A stretch of DNA of 64,000 nt, taken from NCBI RefSeq assembly GCF_017114825.1, contig NZ_JADEVO010000001.1, positions 296,332 through 360,331 of the forward strand, read 5' to 3'. This DNA is from Pseudomonas gregormendelii. Its GTDB lineage: Bacteria; Pseudomonadota; Gammaproteobacteria; Pseudomonadales; Pseudomonadaceae. A program made the position numbers and the translations under genes. The notes under the pieces are model-generated. The model saw only the letters and a program-made list of their open reading frames with translations, was not told the DNA's origin and did no database searches. Position 1 is the stretch's first letter. Each line of letters opens with the position of its first letter. Below are positions 1 through 8,838 of the stretch, piece by piece.

Positions 1-218
1 CGGTGGCGGCGGGCGCTAGCCGGGCAAACTTGCTCGAAAGTCATATTTCAATGCTGTGACAGCATTTACAGGTTGTTACAGGTTCCCGGAGAGGCCTGGC
101 AGGATCGTGCAACAAGCCGGCAGGAATCGACTAACCGCGTTCTCCCGGGCGCGCTTAACCTTTGATCCTGTCGCAGCCCGTCCCACGGCTGCCACTTGAG
201 TACCTGGGAGGGTTGAAC

Positions 219-572
219 ATGTCTACGCAAATTCCCGTCAGCCATATGGCCTTTGTTCGTGCTCGTGCCGGGCGTTCGGTGGAACTGGGCGCGCGTCTCA
301 GTGCCCTGATAGAACCGTCGCTTACTGCACCGGGCTGCCTGAGCTTCGCCTTGCAACATTCACAATGCGATCCGCAGTTGTGGCTGGTGTCCGGTTTCTG
401 GCTCGATCAACAGGCCATGACGGCCTACTTCAGCACCCCGGCCATGCAGATTTTTGCTGAGTTGGTGGAGGACCTGGTGGTCAACAGCCTGGATTTTCAT
501 ACCTTCGAGCAAGTATCAGCCGCCCAGGCGCTCGGACAGACCCAGTCCTGGGTACACAAAATGGCGGGTTGA
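219..572 (+). CDS. antibiotic biosynthesis monooxygenase (ABM)-like protein
   Basis: 117-residue protein of the size and pattern of the dimeric alpha+beta barrel ABM/quinol monooxygenase family. It starts with a beta strand (IPVSHMAFVRARAG), then a helix around SVELGARLSALIEPSLTAPG and a strand with GCLSFALQ. No signal peptide is present. The ATG at 219 is chosen because GGGAGG lies 7-12 bases upstream; the frame is open further upstream but without a ribosome site. Family members oxidise or bind small aromatic compounds, and many are uncharacterised. The substrate cannot be inferred here. The 218 bases before it hold nothing I can name. Confidence 0.65.
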   Translation: MSTQIPVSHMAFVRARAGRSVELGARLSALIEPSLTAPGCLSFALQHSQCDPQLWLVSGFWLDQQAMTAYFSTPAMQIFAELVEDLVVNSLDFHTFEQVSAAQALGQTQSWVHKMAG

Positions 573-613
573 GGGTTTAATGACGGCATTCTCAATCAGC
601 CAGGATGCCCGAC

Positions 614-844
614 ATGGCACGTAAAGCCTTTGAAACCTTCGAAGCCGTATCGGCCGTTGTCCCCCGCGAGGGCGGTTACTACGCGGCGATTGCCACCAAA
701 GCCATCGGTAGCTCGGGCGCACCGCGCTTCAACAAGCTGCTGGAAGAACAGACCTTCAAGACCGCCAAGGAGGCGGACGAGGCTGCCGCCATGCAACTGA
801 CGCACCTCAAGGGCGTCGGTGAAGACGGCGAACTGATCTGGTAG
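614..844 (+). CDS. small conserved hypothetical protein
   Basis: 76-residue soluble protein, begins MARKAFETFEAV, with a central stretch rich in Lys, Ala and Glu. I do not recognise a named domain. An in-frame ATG at 605 exists, but AGGA sits 8 bases before the ATG at 614, which is therefore preferred. It follows the ABM-like gene by about 40 bases on the same strand and may be cotranscribed. It converges with the flavin reductase gene, with only 15 bases between the stop codons. Confidence 0.6.
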   Translation: MARKAFETFEAVSAVVPREGGYYAAIATKAIGSSGAPRFNKLLEEQTFKTAKEADEAAAMQLTHLKGVGEDGELIW

Positions 845-859
845 TCATCTGAGCAGTAG

Positions 860-1489
860 CTACCTGGTCGCCCCTGGGCGGAACATCTTGAACAGTGCCT
901 CCGGCCCCAGCTGGAAGTAATCCGCCGGCCCGCCGCCGCGCAGTATCGGCTCTGCCGCGGCGGTGTCGTACACCCCATCCTTGAGCAGCCATTTGGCAAT
1001 GTGCACGGCCACCACTTCGCCGAGTATCAGCCAGCTGGGCACCACATTGCCGTCAGCCCGTTGCAGCTGAATGATCTGCGTTACCTTGCATTCAAAGGAC
1101 ACCGGGCTTTCAGCGACCCGTGGCACCTGGATCACTTTCGAGGCCACGGGTGTCAGCCCGGACAACTCGAATTCATTGACCTCAGGCCCGACCATCGCGC
1201 AGCTCTGATTCATCTGCTCGGCCAATGGACGAGTGGCCAGGTTCCAGGCGAATTCGCCGGTCTGCTCGATATTGTTCAAGCTGTCTTTGCGCCCGACGCT
1301 GGAGAACCCGATGATCGGCGGAATGTAGTTGAAGGCGTTGAAAAAACTGTAGGGCGCCAGGTTAAGGCGGCCGTTGGCATCCTGCGACGAAATCCAGCCG
1401 ATGGGCCGCGGCCCGACGATGGCGTTGAACGGATCGTGGGGCAGGCCATGGCCGTTGGCAGGTTCGTAGAAATGGATGTCGTCGGGCAT
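860..1489 (-). CDS. flavin reductase family protein (FMN-binding split barrel)
   Basis: 209 residues. The N-terminal part contains PFNAIVGPRPIGWISS and NLAPYSFFNAFNYIPPIIGFSS, the typical FMN-binding signature of the DIM6/NTAB flavin reductase-like family (strand, PRPIGWISS loop, APYSFFN loop). These cytosolic proteins bind FMN and either reduce flavin with NAD(P)H or act as small oxidoreductases; the substrate is unknown. The ATG at 1489 follows AAAGGA at good spacing. Upstream in-frame codons run into a REP element and are rejected. No partner monooxygenase is next to it. Confidence 0.82.
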   Translation of the reverse strand: MPDDIHFYEPANGHGLPHDPFNAIVGPRPIGWISSQDANGRLNLAPYSFFNAFNYIPPIIGFSSVGRKDSLNNIEQTGEFAWNLATRPLAEQMNQSCAMVGPEVNEFELSGLTPVASKVIQVPRVAESPVSFECKVTQIIQLQRADGNVVPSWLILGEVVAVHIAKWLLKDGVYDTAAAEPILRGGGPADYFQLGPEALFKMFRPGATR

Positions 1490-1505
1490 GGAGTAGCGTT
1501 CCTTT

Positions 1506-1527
1506 AGGAGCGAGCTGGCTCGCGATA
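1506..1527. repeat. single REP element
   Basis: Imperfect palindrome TAGGAGCGAGCTGGCTCGCG, the usual short Pseudomonas REP form (compare the pairs near 27.2, 35.8 and 37.5 kb). It lies directly upstream of the ribosome site of the flavin reductase gene, so it would be in the 5' leader of that mRNA. Confidence 0.6.
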
Positions 1528-1708
1528 ATCTGTCGGTCAAAAGCAATGTATCTGACACAGCATCACGAGCAAGCCCGGTCGCCATAAAATCTTCCCATTT
1601 GCGTAAGTGACAGATTTTTCATAAAGCACCTACCTATTTTTCACCAAGCCCCCGCCAGTCTGCGTGCAAAACCAAGAAACGACCACGCACGCTGGAGCGC
1701 TATCCTCG

Positions 1709-2464
1709 ATGAATAAACTTCCTCAAATAACCCTGGCATTCTGGGTGATGAAAATCTGCGCAACGACCTTGGGGGAGACCGCAGGCGATTTGCTATCGAT
1801 GACTCTCAATGTCGGCTACGCCATCAGCTCGCTGATTCTGATCAGCGTATTTGTGCTGACGTTGATCACTCAGCTGATGTCCAAGTCTTACAAACCGGTG
1901 CTGTACTGGATCGTGATCCTGTCGACCAGCACGGCCGGCACCACGATGTCGGACTTTATGGATCGTACCCTGGGTCTGGGCTACGCCACCGGTTCGATGA
2001 TTCTGATTGCCATCCTGGTTGGGATTTTTGCCGCCTGGCGCTTGAGCGGTGATTCACTGAATGTGACCAAAGTGCAGACCTTGCGCGGCGAAATGTTTTA
2101 CTGGATGGCGATCCTGTTTTCAAACACCCTGGGCACGGCACTCGGCGATTACCTGGCCGACGACTCGGGCCTGGGTTTTGCCGGTGGCGCGCTGTTGATC
2201 GGCTCGACCATTGTGATGGTGGTGCTGCTCAAATACTTGACCAGGATTTCGTCAGTGTTGCTGTTCTGGGTGGCATTTGTCCTCACCCGGCCGTTCGGGG
2301 CGACCCTAGGTGACTTCCTGACAAAACCGGATGAAAAGGGGGGGCTGGATTTCGGTACGATTGGCTCCTCGCTGGTGTTGGCGGGGATTCTGATGGTGAT
2401 GATTGCGGGTGCTTCCTACGCGCAAAACAAGTACGCGAAGCCGGCGGCTGCCGAGTTGAGCTGA
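1709..2464 (+). CDS. COG4705-type integral membrane protein with four internal repeats
   Basis: 251 residues, almost entirely membrane helices. Four copies of a roughly 60-residue unit can be seen. Each has a helix, a short loop with the pattern T-x-G/T-x-x-x-(G/S)-D, then a Gly-rich stretch leading into a second helix: TTLGETAGD, TTMSDFMD, TLGTALGD and PFGATLGD. Each is followed by a GLGYA/GLGFA-like motif or its equivalent. This is the pattern of the uncharacterised membrane-anchored family COG4705. The ATG at 1709 (MNKLPQITLAFW) is favoured over an in-frame GTG at 1664, because the extra residues look unstructured and GGAG precedes 1709. Function is unknown. Confidence 0.75.
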   Translation: MNKLPQITLAFWVMKICATTLGETAGDLLSMTLNVGYAISSLILISVFVLTLITQLMSKSYKPVLYWIVILSTSTAGTTMSDFMDRTLGLGYATGSMILIAILVGIFAAWRLSGDSLNVTKVQTLRGEMFYWMAILFSNTLGTALGDYLADDSGLGFAGGALLIGSTIVMVVLLKYLTRISSVLLFWVAFVLTRPFGATLGDFLTKPDEKGGLDFGTIGSSLVLAGILMVMIAGASYAQNKYAKPAAAELS

Positions 2465-2563
2465 TAGATTTTTGGGGGGCTCCATCGCAATGCCGCCCGG
2501 AACTCACAAGCTCCGGACGGCGTTTCGACGAAGAGGCCGGTGCAGCCGACCTGAATGTGACGG

Positions 2564-3883
2564 TCAGTCAGTGGTGATGCGTGAGTGCTTGCGGGTGTCT
2601 TTCATGGTGATGTACACCAGCAACGACACTGCAATACACCCGGTCACGTACCAGTAGTAGCCGGTTTCCATGCCGCTGCTCTTGAACCACAGCGCGATGT
2701 ATTCAGCGGTACCGCCGAAGATCGACACGGTCAGCGCGTAAGGCAAACCAACACCCAGTGCACGGATTTCGGTCGGGAACAGTTCGGCTTTCACAACCGC
2801 GTTGATCGAGGTGTAGCCGCTGACGATGATCAGCGCCGCCATGATCAGGAAGAACGCGCCCCACCAGCTCTGCACGGTGTGCAGGGCGGTCAGGATCGGC
2901 ACGGTGAACAGCGTGCCAAGGACGCCGAAGGCGATCAGGATCGGCCGGCGACCGACTTTATCCGAGAGCCCGCCTACCAGCGGTTGCAGGCACATGAACA
3001 GGAACAGCGTGGCTGCCGAAATCGTGGTGGAGTCGGAGATGCTCATACCGACCGTGTTCACCAGGTACTTCTGCATGTAGGTGGTGTAGGTGTAGAACGC
3101 CAGCGTACCGCCCATGGTCAGGCCGACCACGGTGAGCAGTTCCTTGGGGTGGCGCATCAAGGTGCGCATGGCGCTTTCCTTGGCCTTTTCTTTCTTGGTG
3201 AAGGACTCGGTCTCTTCCATGCCGCGACGCAGGTAGAGCGCAACCACGGCACACAGCGCGCCGATGGCAAACGGGATGCGCCAGCCCCAGGCATACAGCT
3301 CCTCGGTGGTGAGGACGTTCTGCAGGACGATCAGTACGCCCAGCGCGATGAGCTGGCCGGAGATCAGGGTCACGTACTGGAAGCTCGAGAAGAAACCGCG
3401 ACGCTCCTTGGTCGCCATCTCGCTGAGGTAAGTGGCCGAGGTGCCGTACTCGCCACCGACCGACAGGCCTTGCAGCAAACGGGCGAAAATCAGCAGGATC
3501 GGCGCGCCGATGCCGATGGTTTCATAGCCCGGGCTCAGGGCGATCAGCAGCGAACCGAAGCACATCAGGTAAACCGAGGCCATCAACGCCTTTTTACGAC
3601 CAACCTTGTCGGCGTACAGGCCCATCAGCCAGCCCCCGATCGGACGCATCAGGAAGCCTACGGCGAAAATCGCGGCGGTATTAAGCAGCTGTGCGGTGGT
3701 ATCGCCTTTAGGGAAAAAGGCTTTGGCGAAGTACAGCGAGAACGCGGCGTAGACGTACCAGTCGTACCACTCGACCATATTGCCGACCGAACCGCTGAAG
3801 ATCGATCTGATGCGACTGGAAGTGGTTCTGGTCTTGGCCGGCACGGCAGCCGATCCTGCGGGCAGGGTGTTGGAGTTATCCAT
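2564..3883 (-). CDS. kgtP: alpha-ketoglutarate permease (MFS, metabolite:H+ symporter)
   Basis: 439 residues with 12 predicted membrane helices. The start GNMVEWYDWYVYAAFSLYFA, the loop ADKVGRKKA, GLSVGGEYGTSATYLSE, FYTYTTYMQKYLVNT and FPTEIRALGVGLPYA match E. coli KgtP closely by eye. It belongs to the MHS branch of the major facilitator superfamily and imports 2-oxoglutarate with protons across the inner membrane. It lies downstream of a sigma-54 promoter (3946-3961) with two upstream dyads. The neighbouring DctB/DctD-like pair is transcribed in the same direction from further upstream and is its probable regulator, as MifS/MifR is for 2-oxoglutarate transport in P. aeruginosa. The ATG at 3883 is preceded by AAGGA. 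Confidence 0.88.
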   Translation of the reverse strand: MDNSNTLPAGSAAVPAKTRTTSSRIRSIFSGSVGNMVEWYDWYVYAAFSLYFAKAFFPKGDTTAQLLNTAAIFAVGFLMRPIGGWLMGLYADKVGRKKALMASVYLMCFGSLLIALSPGYETIGIGAPILLIFARLLQGLSVGGEYGTSATYLSEMATKERRGFFSSFQYVTLISGQLIALGVLIVLQNVLTTEELYAWGWRIPFAIGALCAVVALYLRRGMEETESFTKKEKAKESAMRTLMRHPKELLTVVGLTMGGTLAFYTYTTYMQKYLVNTVGMSISDSTTISAATLFLFMCLQPLVGGLSDKVGRRPILIAFGVLGTLFTVPILTALHTVQSWWGAFFLIMAALIIVSGYTSINAVVKAELFPTEIRALGVGLPYALTVSIFGGTAEYIALWFKSSGMETGYYWYVTGCIAVSLLVYITMKDTRKHSRITTD

Positions 3884-3945
3884 CGAAGGATCCTTAATCT
3901 AATTGTTGTATTGGAGCGCATTGAAACGCAGCCTGCGGGGGCTAT

Positions 3946-3961
3946 AGCAGGAGCTGTGCCA
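3946..3961 (-). promoter_or_regulatory. sigma-54 promoter of kgtP
   Basis: On the minus strand the sequence reads TGGCACAGCTCCTGCT. It has the diagnostic GG and GC dinucleotides separated by exactly 10 bases and matches TGGCACG-N4-TTGCW at all but about two positions. Transcription would begin about 12 bases downstream of the GC, giving a leader of about 50 bases before the kgtP ATG. Confidence 0.85.
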
Positions 3962-4002
3962 ACAGGGGGAGGGCCGGTTTAGAGGGGTTTGGACGGGTGC
4001 GT

Positions 4003-4018
4003 AAGCGGATTTCCGCTT
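4003..4018. promoter_or_regulatory. enhancer-type dyad 1 upstream of the kgtP promoter
   Basis: AAGCGGATTTCCGCTT has 7-base inverted arms around a 2-base centre. It lies about 40 bases upstream of the -24 element. It resembles a bacterial enhancer-binding-protein site and is related to the second dyad at 4035. Confidence 0.7.
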
Positions 4019-4034
4019 ATTGGAAAATGGGGGT

Positions 4035-4050
4035 GAGCGGAAAATCGCTT
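4035..4050. promoter_or_regulatory. enhancer-type dyad 2 upstream of the kgtP promoter
   Basis: GAGCGGAAAATCGCTT is a degenerate copy of the dyad at 4003, with the same length and the same half-site cores. The two sites are 32 bases apart start to start, about three helical turns, which would place two activator dimers on one face of the DNA. Confidence 0.65.
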
Positions 4051-4080
4051 ATCAGCTTGTAGAGGTGTATTGGCAGCAAT

Positions 4081-4112
4081 GGCCTCTTCGCGGGCTTGCC
4101 CGCGAAGAGGCC
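4081..4112. repeat. REP palindrome / possible terminator
   Basis: Near-perfect inverted repeat: the arm GGCCTCTTCGCGGGC, a 3-base loop TTG, then the complementary arm. It lies just after the stop codon of the response-regulator gene (minus strand) and before the kgtP control region. No U-run follows, so it is a REP-type hairpin rather than a canonical intrinsic terminator. Confidence 0.75.
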
Positions 4113-4122
4113 GATCCAGGCG

Positions 4123-5448
4123 CTACAAAAACATCTCGCGAGTCAGCCCATGGCGCTGCATCTTTTCATTGAAGGTGCGGCGCGGCAGTTGCAACTCTTC
4201 GAGCACCGCTTTCACATCGCCTTTATGCCGGGTCAAGGCCGCCCGCAGGCAGTGTTCTTCGAAAGCCTCCTGACGAGCCGCCAGTGACTGCCCCGGTTCG
4301 CTGCCCACCGGTGCCGGCTCATCGAGCCCCAGCACCTGGCGCTCGGCTACGTTGGCCAATTCACGGACGTTGCCGGGCCAGTCATGGCTGAGCAAGTGGC
4401 TCAATTGCGCGCCGGTCAGTGGTGGAAATGTGCGGCCCAGGCGATCGGCGGCGCTCTGGGCGAAGGTTTCGAACAGCAGCGGGATGTCCTCGCGCCGGTC
4501 TCGCAGCGGCGGCAGGCGCAGTTCGGCAACGTTCAGGCGATAGGCCAGGTCTTCACGGAAGCGTCCGGCCCGGGCTTCGTCCAGCAGGTCGGGCTTGGTC
4601 GCGGCGATGATTCGCAGGTCCACGCGAATGCTCTGGTTCGAACCCAGGCGCTCGAGTTTCTGTTCCTGCAGCACTCGTAGCAATTTCACTTGCTGGGCCA
4701 GTGGCATACTTTCGATTTCATCGAGAAACAGCGTGCCGCCGTCGGCATATTCGAGCTTGCCGATGCGCTTGCCCTGGGCGCCGGTGAATGCGCCACTCTC
4801 GTGGCCGAACAGTTCGGCTTCGAACAGTTGCTCGGGGATCGCTGCGCAATTGAGCGCCACAAAGGGCTTGGCGGCCCGTGTCCCGAAGTCGTGCAGGCAG
4901 CGAGCAACCAGCTCCTTGCCACTGCCGGTTTCACCGCGGATCAACACATTGACCGGCAATGCCGCCAGTTCCAGCACTTGCCGGCGTAACGTCTGCAGTC
5001 CTCGGGATACCCCCAGCAGTGTGGCATCGAGCTTGGCGCGGTTGTCGGCCTGTTCATGCAGGGCGCGGTTTTCCAGCACCAGCCGGCGTTTGTCGAGCGC
5101 GCGTCGCAGGCTGCCGAGTAGCGTCTCGGGGCTGAAGGGTTTTTCGAGGAAGTCGTAGGCGCCGTCGCGCATCGCGTCCACGGCCATCGGCACATCGCCG
5201 TGGCCGGTCAGCAGGATCACCGGCAAGTCGGCATCGCGCCGCTGGACCTCGGCCAACAGCTCCAGGCCGGTCATACCGGGCATGCGCACGTCGCTGAGGA
5301 TCACCCCAGGAAAGTGCCGGGGCAACTGCGCCAGGCACTCTTCGGCGCGACTGAACAACTGCACTTCGAAGCCTGACAGGCTCAACCATTGTTCGACGGC
5401 GCTACGAATGCTGCTTTCGTCGTCGACGACGATTACTGAGTTGAGCAT
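4123..5448 (-). CDS. sigma-54-dependent response regulator, DctD/MifR-like
   Basis: 441 residues. The receiver domain (about 4-115) has acidic residues D9/D10, phosphoacceptor D53, T81 and K103. The AAA+ domain (about 145-370) has Walker A GETGSGKE at 172-179 and the sigma-54 contact loop GAFTGA at 219-224. A Fis-type helix-turn-helix follows at the C terminus (KAVLEELQLPRRTFNEKM). The protein therefore activates sigma-54 promoters when phosphorylated. It overlaps the end of the sensor gene by 16 bases, so the two are one operon. The sigma-54 promoter and dyads ahead of kgtP are the obvious target. Family resemblance is to DctD and MifR; I cannot separate these by eye. Confidence 0.9.
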   Translation of the reverse strand: MLNSVIVVDDESSIRSAVEQWLSLSGFEVQLFSRAEECLAQLPRHFPGVILSDVRMPGMTGLELLAEVQRRDADLPVILLTGHGDVPMAVDAMRDGAYDFLEKPFSPETLLGSLRRALDKRRLVLENRALHEQADNRAKLDATLLGVSRGLQTLRRQVLELAALPVNVLIRGETGSGKELVARCLHDFGTRAAKPFVALNCAAIPEQLFEAELFGHESGAFTGAQGKRIGKLEYADGGTLFLDEIESMPLAQQVKLLRVLQEQKLERLGSNQSIRVDLRIIAATKPDLLDEARAGRFREDLAYRLNVAELRLPPLRDRREDIPLLFETFAQSAADRLGRTFPPLTGAQLSHLLSHDWPGNVRELANVAERQVLGLDEPAPVGSEPGQSLAARQEAFEEHCLRAALTRHKGDVKAVLEELQLPRRTFNEKMQRHGLTREMFL

Positions 5449-7208
5449 GGGCCCTGGGCCTCCTGGTCGATTGGCAGGGTGAGGGTGAAAGCGGCGCCGT
5501 TACCCTGGTTGGCCGCGCTCAGGCGGCCGCCGGATTCGTGAGCGATGGCAAAGGATACGGCCAGCCCGATGCCCAGGCCATCGCCCACGGGTTTGGTGGT
5601 GAAAAACGGATCGAAGACTTTTGCCAGGTGTTCCTCGGCAATGCCGCCACCATTATCGGACACGGTCAGGCGCCACAGCTTTTCATCTTCTTCCAACCGG
5701 ATTTCCAGGCGCTTGCAGGGCTTGTCGTGCATCGCGTCGAGGGCGTTACGCAATAGATTGATCAGCACCTGCTCCAGGCGAATCGAATCACCACGCACCC
5801 AGGCCGGGCGCGTCAGGTGCAGCACCGTGCTGACCTGTTCCTCGCGCAGGCGGGTTTCGAGCAGTTGCAGCGCCTGGTCCACCACAGTCGCCAGGTCCAG
5901 GCGTTCGCGCAGGCCGCTGGGGCTCTTGCGGGCAAACGTCTTGAGGTGGCCGGTCAGGGCAGCCATGCGCGTCAGCATGTCGTCCACCGGCTTGAGTGCC
6001 TTGTAGGCGTCATCTACCCGGCCGTGGTCGAGCAACAGGCGCAGGGTGGCCAGTTGCATGCGCTGGGCGGTCAGCGGCTGGTTGATTTCATGGGCCAGGG
6101 CGGCGGACATCTGGCCCAGGGCGGCGAGCTTGGCCGACTGCACCAGGCCATCCTGAGCGGTGCGCAGGTCGCGGGTGCGTTCTTCGACCAGGCGCTCGAG
6201 CTCTTCGCGACTGCGCTGGCGGATCTTGGCCAGACGCCAACGCTGATTGAGAAATAGCAGCAGGAAAACCAGCGCCAGCCACGACCCGGCTGCAGCCAGT
6301 GCGGCAGTGCGGCTGTCTTCAAAGGGCACCTGCGGGCGACGCAGCAGATGCAGGGTCCAGTCTTCGGCGGCCAGGGGCAGGGATTCCCACAGGTAGTCAA
6401 CTTTGCCATCCGGGCCATCGACCCGCGCCAGGTGACTGTTGTCGTCGAAACTCTCCAGGGGCTGATAGTCCAGCTGTTTCAGGGGCTGCTTGTCGTACTG
6501 GCGGGTGGCCTTGAGTTCGGCGTGATCGCTGTCATTCAGTGGTTTGAGCAAGCGATAACGCCAGCCTGGCTGATTGGCGATGAAGATCACGCCACGGGCA
6601 TCGCTGACCAGCAAAGTATCGCTGCCTTGGCGCCATTCACGCTCCAGCTCGGGAAACTCGAGCTTGACCACCATGGCACCGAGGAAACGCCCATCGTCGG
6701 CAGTCACCGCACTGGACAGGAAATAACCGGGAATCCCGCTGGTCACCCCCACTGCATAGAAGCGTCCGGACCCCAGGGTGCGGGTCTGGCTGAAGTAGGG
6801 GCGAAAGCCGTAGTTGTGGCCGACGTAACTGCTGGGCAGGCGCCAGTTGCTCGCGGCCACGGCGAGGCCGGTTTCATCGAGCAGTTCCAGGGTCGAAGAC
6901 TCGGCGGCGCCGTTGATCTTTTCCAGCTTGCGGTTGAGCAGGTCCTGCTGTTGGGCCGTCAATGGTCCATCGAGTGCCGAACGCAGCTCAGGGTCCAGGG
7001 CCAGCACAGCGGGCAGGGCGCGGTAGCGTTCGATCAAGGTGTGCAGCGAGGTCGCGTACAAACCCAGCTGCTGGTTGGCCCGGGCAGCGTCCTCCACCAA
7101 TGCCTGGCGCTCGGCATGGCGCATGGCCAGGGTGGCGGCGATGACGGCGCCGGCAACGATAACGAGGGAGTAGAGCGTCAGGCGCAAGGGGCGAGAGGAC
7201 TCGAACAT
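5433..7208 (-). CDS. sensor histidine kinase, DctB/MifS-like
   Basis: 591 residues. One membrane helix lies at about 9-29. A periplasmic double-Cache sensor region follows (about 35-295) with the family hallmark [10 protein letters not shown] at 130-139, then a second helix at about 302-322 and a coiled coil. The HisKA domain has H373 in LAHEINQPL, and the HATPase domain has the N box [10 protein letters not shown] and G boxes [10 protein letters not shown] and GLGIGLAVS. DctB-type kinases sense C4- or C5-dicarboxylates in the periplasm. The position beside kgtP suggests 2-oxoglutarate or a related acid, which is inference. The gene overlaps the downstream regulator gene. Confidence 0.9.
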   Translation of the reverse strand: MFESSRPLRLTLYSLVIVAGAVIAATLAMRHAERQALVEDAARANQQLGLYATSLHTLIERYRALPAVLALDPELRSALDGPLTAQQQDLLNRKLEKINGAAESSTLELLDETGLAVAASNWRLPSSYVGHNYGFRPYFSQTRTLGSGRFYAVGVTSGIPGYFLSSAVTADDGRFLGAMVVKLEFPELEREWRQGSDTLLVSDARGVIFIANQPGWRYRLLKPLNDSDHAELKATRQYDKQPLKQLDYQPLESFDDNSHLARVDGPDGKVDYLWESLPLAAEDWTLHLLRRPQVPFEDSRTAALAAAGSWLALVFLLLFLNQRWRLAKIRQRSREELERLVEERTRDLRTAQDGLVQSAKLAALGQMSAALAHEINQPLTAQRMQLATLRLLLDHGRVDDAYKALKPVDDMLTRMAALTGHLKTFARKSPSGLRERLDLATVVDQALQLLETRLREEQVSTVLHLTRPAWVRGDSIRLEQVLINLLRNALDAMHDKPCKRLEIRLEEDEKLWRLTVSDNGGGIAEEHLAKVFDPFFTTKPVGDGLGIGLAVSFAIAHESGGRLSAANQGNGAAFTLTLPIDQEAQGPCSTQ

Positions 7209-7257
7209 GCTGGGCGTTACACAACGGGACGGTGGGCGCGCACCATAGCATGAGCCA

Positions 7258-7291
7258 TAAAAAAGGCGACAGGAGCATGACCCCTGTCGCC
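7258..7291 (-). terminator. intrinsic terminator after the fumarase gene
   Basis: On the minus strand the arms GGCGACAGG and CCTGTCGCC enclose a 9-base loop and are followed by a run of U. It lies 24 bases past the fumarase stop codon and before the sensor kinase gene. Confidence 0.85.
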
Positions 7292-7314
7292 TTTGCCAGA
7301 CGTGTCTGAAAGGC

Positions 7315-8838
7315 TTACTGCACTTCTACCGCCAGGCTTTCACTGATCTTTTTCTGCCAGATGGCAGGACCGGTGATGTGTACCGATTCACCCTTGCTAT
7401 CCACTGCAACGGTTACCGGCATGTCTTTCACGTCGAACTCGTAGATCGCTTCCATGCCCAATTCGGCGAAAGCCACCACGCGGGACTTCTTGATGGCTTG
7501 CGCCACCAGGTAAGCCGCGCCGCCCACTGCCATCAGGTAAACGGCTTTGTGGTCCTTGATCGCTTCGATGGCGGTCGGGCCGCGCTCGGATTTGCCGATC
7601 ATGCCCAGCAGGCCGGTTTGCTCGAGGATCTGGCGGGTGAACTTGTCCATCCGCGTTGCAGTGGTCGGGCCGGCAGGGCCAACGACTTCTTCGCGCACCG
7701 GATCAACCGGGCCGACGTAATAGATGAAGCGACCCTTGAGGTCCACCGGCAGGGTTTCGCCCTTGTTCAGCATCTCGACCATGCGCTTGTGCGCAGCGTC
7801 GCGGCCGGTGAGCATCTTGCCGTTGAGCAGGACCGTTTCGCCCGGCTTCCAGCTCTGCACTTCTTCCGGAGTCAGGGTGTCGAGGTTGACGCGACGAGCC
7901 GACGGGCCGGCTTCCCAGACGATTTCCGGGTAGGCGTCCAGCGGTGGCGCTTCCAGCGAGGCCGGGCCGGAACCGTCGAGCACGAAGTGCGCGTGACGAG
8001 TCGCGGCGCAGTTCGGGATCATGCACACCGGCAACGAAGCGGCGTGGGTCGGGTAGTCCATGATCTTCACGTCAAGCACGGTGGTCAGGCCGCCGAGGCC
8101 CTGGGCTCCGATGCCCAGCTGGTTGACCTTCTCGAACAGCTCCAGGCGCATCTCTTCGATACGGTTGGACGGGCCGCGCTTCTTCAGCTCGTGGATGTCG
8201 ATGGATTCCATCAACACTTCCTTGGCCATTACCGCAGCTTTCTCGGCGGTGCCGCCAATGCCGATGCCGAGCATGCCCGGTGGGCACCAGCCGGCACCCA
8301 TGGTTGGCACGGTTTTCAAGACCCAGTCGACGATCGAGTCGGACGGGTTGAGCATGGCCATCTTCGACTTGTTCTCGGAGCCGCCGCCCTTGGCCGCCAC
8401 GTCCACTTCAACGGTGTTACCCGGAACGATGGAGTAGTGGATAACTGCCGGGGTGTTGTCTTTGGTGTTCTTGCGAGCGCCTGCCGGGTCGGCGAGGATC
8501 GAAGCGCGCAGGACGTTTTCCGGCAGGTTGTAGGCGCGACGTACGCCCTCGTTGATCATGTCGTCCAGGCCCATCGTGGCGCCATCCCAACGTACGTCCA
8601 TGCCCACGCGGACGAACACGGTGACGATGCCGGTATCCTGGCAGATCGGGCGGTGGCCGGTGGCGCACATGCGCGAGTTGATCAGGATCTGTGCCATCGA
8701 ATCACGGGCCGCTGGCGATTCTTCGCGCAGGTAGGCTTCGTGCATCGCCTGGATGAAATCCACGGGGTGGTAATAGGAAATGAACTGCAGGGCGTCGGCA
8801 ACGCTCTGAATCAGGTCGTCTTGCTTGATCACGGTCAT
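7315..8838 (-). CDS. fumA: fumarate hydratase class I ([4Fe-4S])
   Basis: 507 residues, the full length of the two-domain class I fumarases. Features include CATGHRPICQDTG (cluster ligand region), GGSENKSKMAML, the GWCPPGMLGIGIGGTAEKA loop, a beta domain with GRDAAHKRM, and a C-terminal GPTTATRMD. It interconverts fumarate and malate in the citric acid cycle with an oxygen-sensitive iron-sulfur cluster. The ATG at 8838 follows AGGAG at good spacing; an upstream in-frame start is rejected. It is a single-gene unit with its own terminator. Its neighbour order with the cyclase, ferredoxin reductase and pykA resembles that of P. aeruginosa. Confidence 0.93.
   Translation of the reverse strand: MTVIKQDDLIQSVADALQFISYYHPVDFIQAMHEAYLREESPAARDSMAQILINSRMCATGHRPICQDTGIVTVFVRVGMDVRWDGATMGLDDMINEGVRRAYNLPENVLRASILADPAGARKNTKDNTPAVIHYSIVPGNTVEVDVAAKGGGSENKSKMAMLNPSDSIVDWVLKTVPTMGAGWCPPGMLGIGIGGTAEKAAVMAKEVLMESIDIHELKKRGPSNRIEEMRLELFEKVNQLGIGAQGLGGLTTVLDVKIMDYPTHAASLPVCMIPNCAATRHAHFVLDGSGPASLEAPPLDAYPEIVWEAGPSARRVNLDTLTPEEVQSWKPGETVLLNGKMLTGRDAAHKRMVEMLNKGETLPVDLKGRFIYYVGPVDPVREEVVGPAGPTTATRMDKFTRQILEQTGLLGMIGKSERGPTAIEAIKDHKAVYLMAVGGAAYLVAQAIKKSRVVAFAELGMEAIYEFDVKDMPVTVAVDSKGESVHITGPAIWQKKISESLAVEVQ

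Noticed and set aside
3884..3945. Hfq/Crc (AAnAAnAA) catabolite repression site before kgtP
   Set aside because: The leader has ACAACAATTAGATTAAGG near the ribosome site, which resembles but does not fit the motif.
2585..3982. 465-codon open frame antisense to kgtP
   Set aside because: Runs through the sigma-54 promoter region and has Gln/Arg/His-rich low-complexity composition; antisense shadow.
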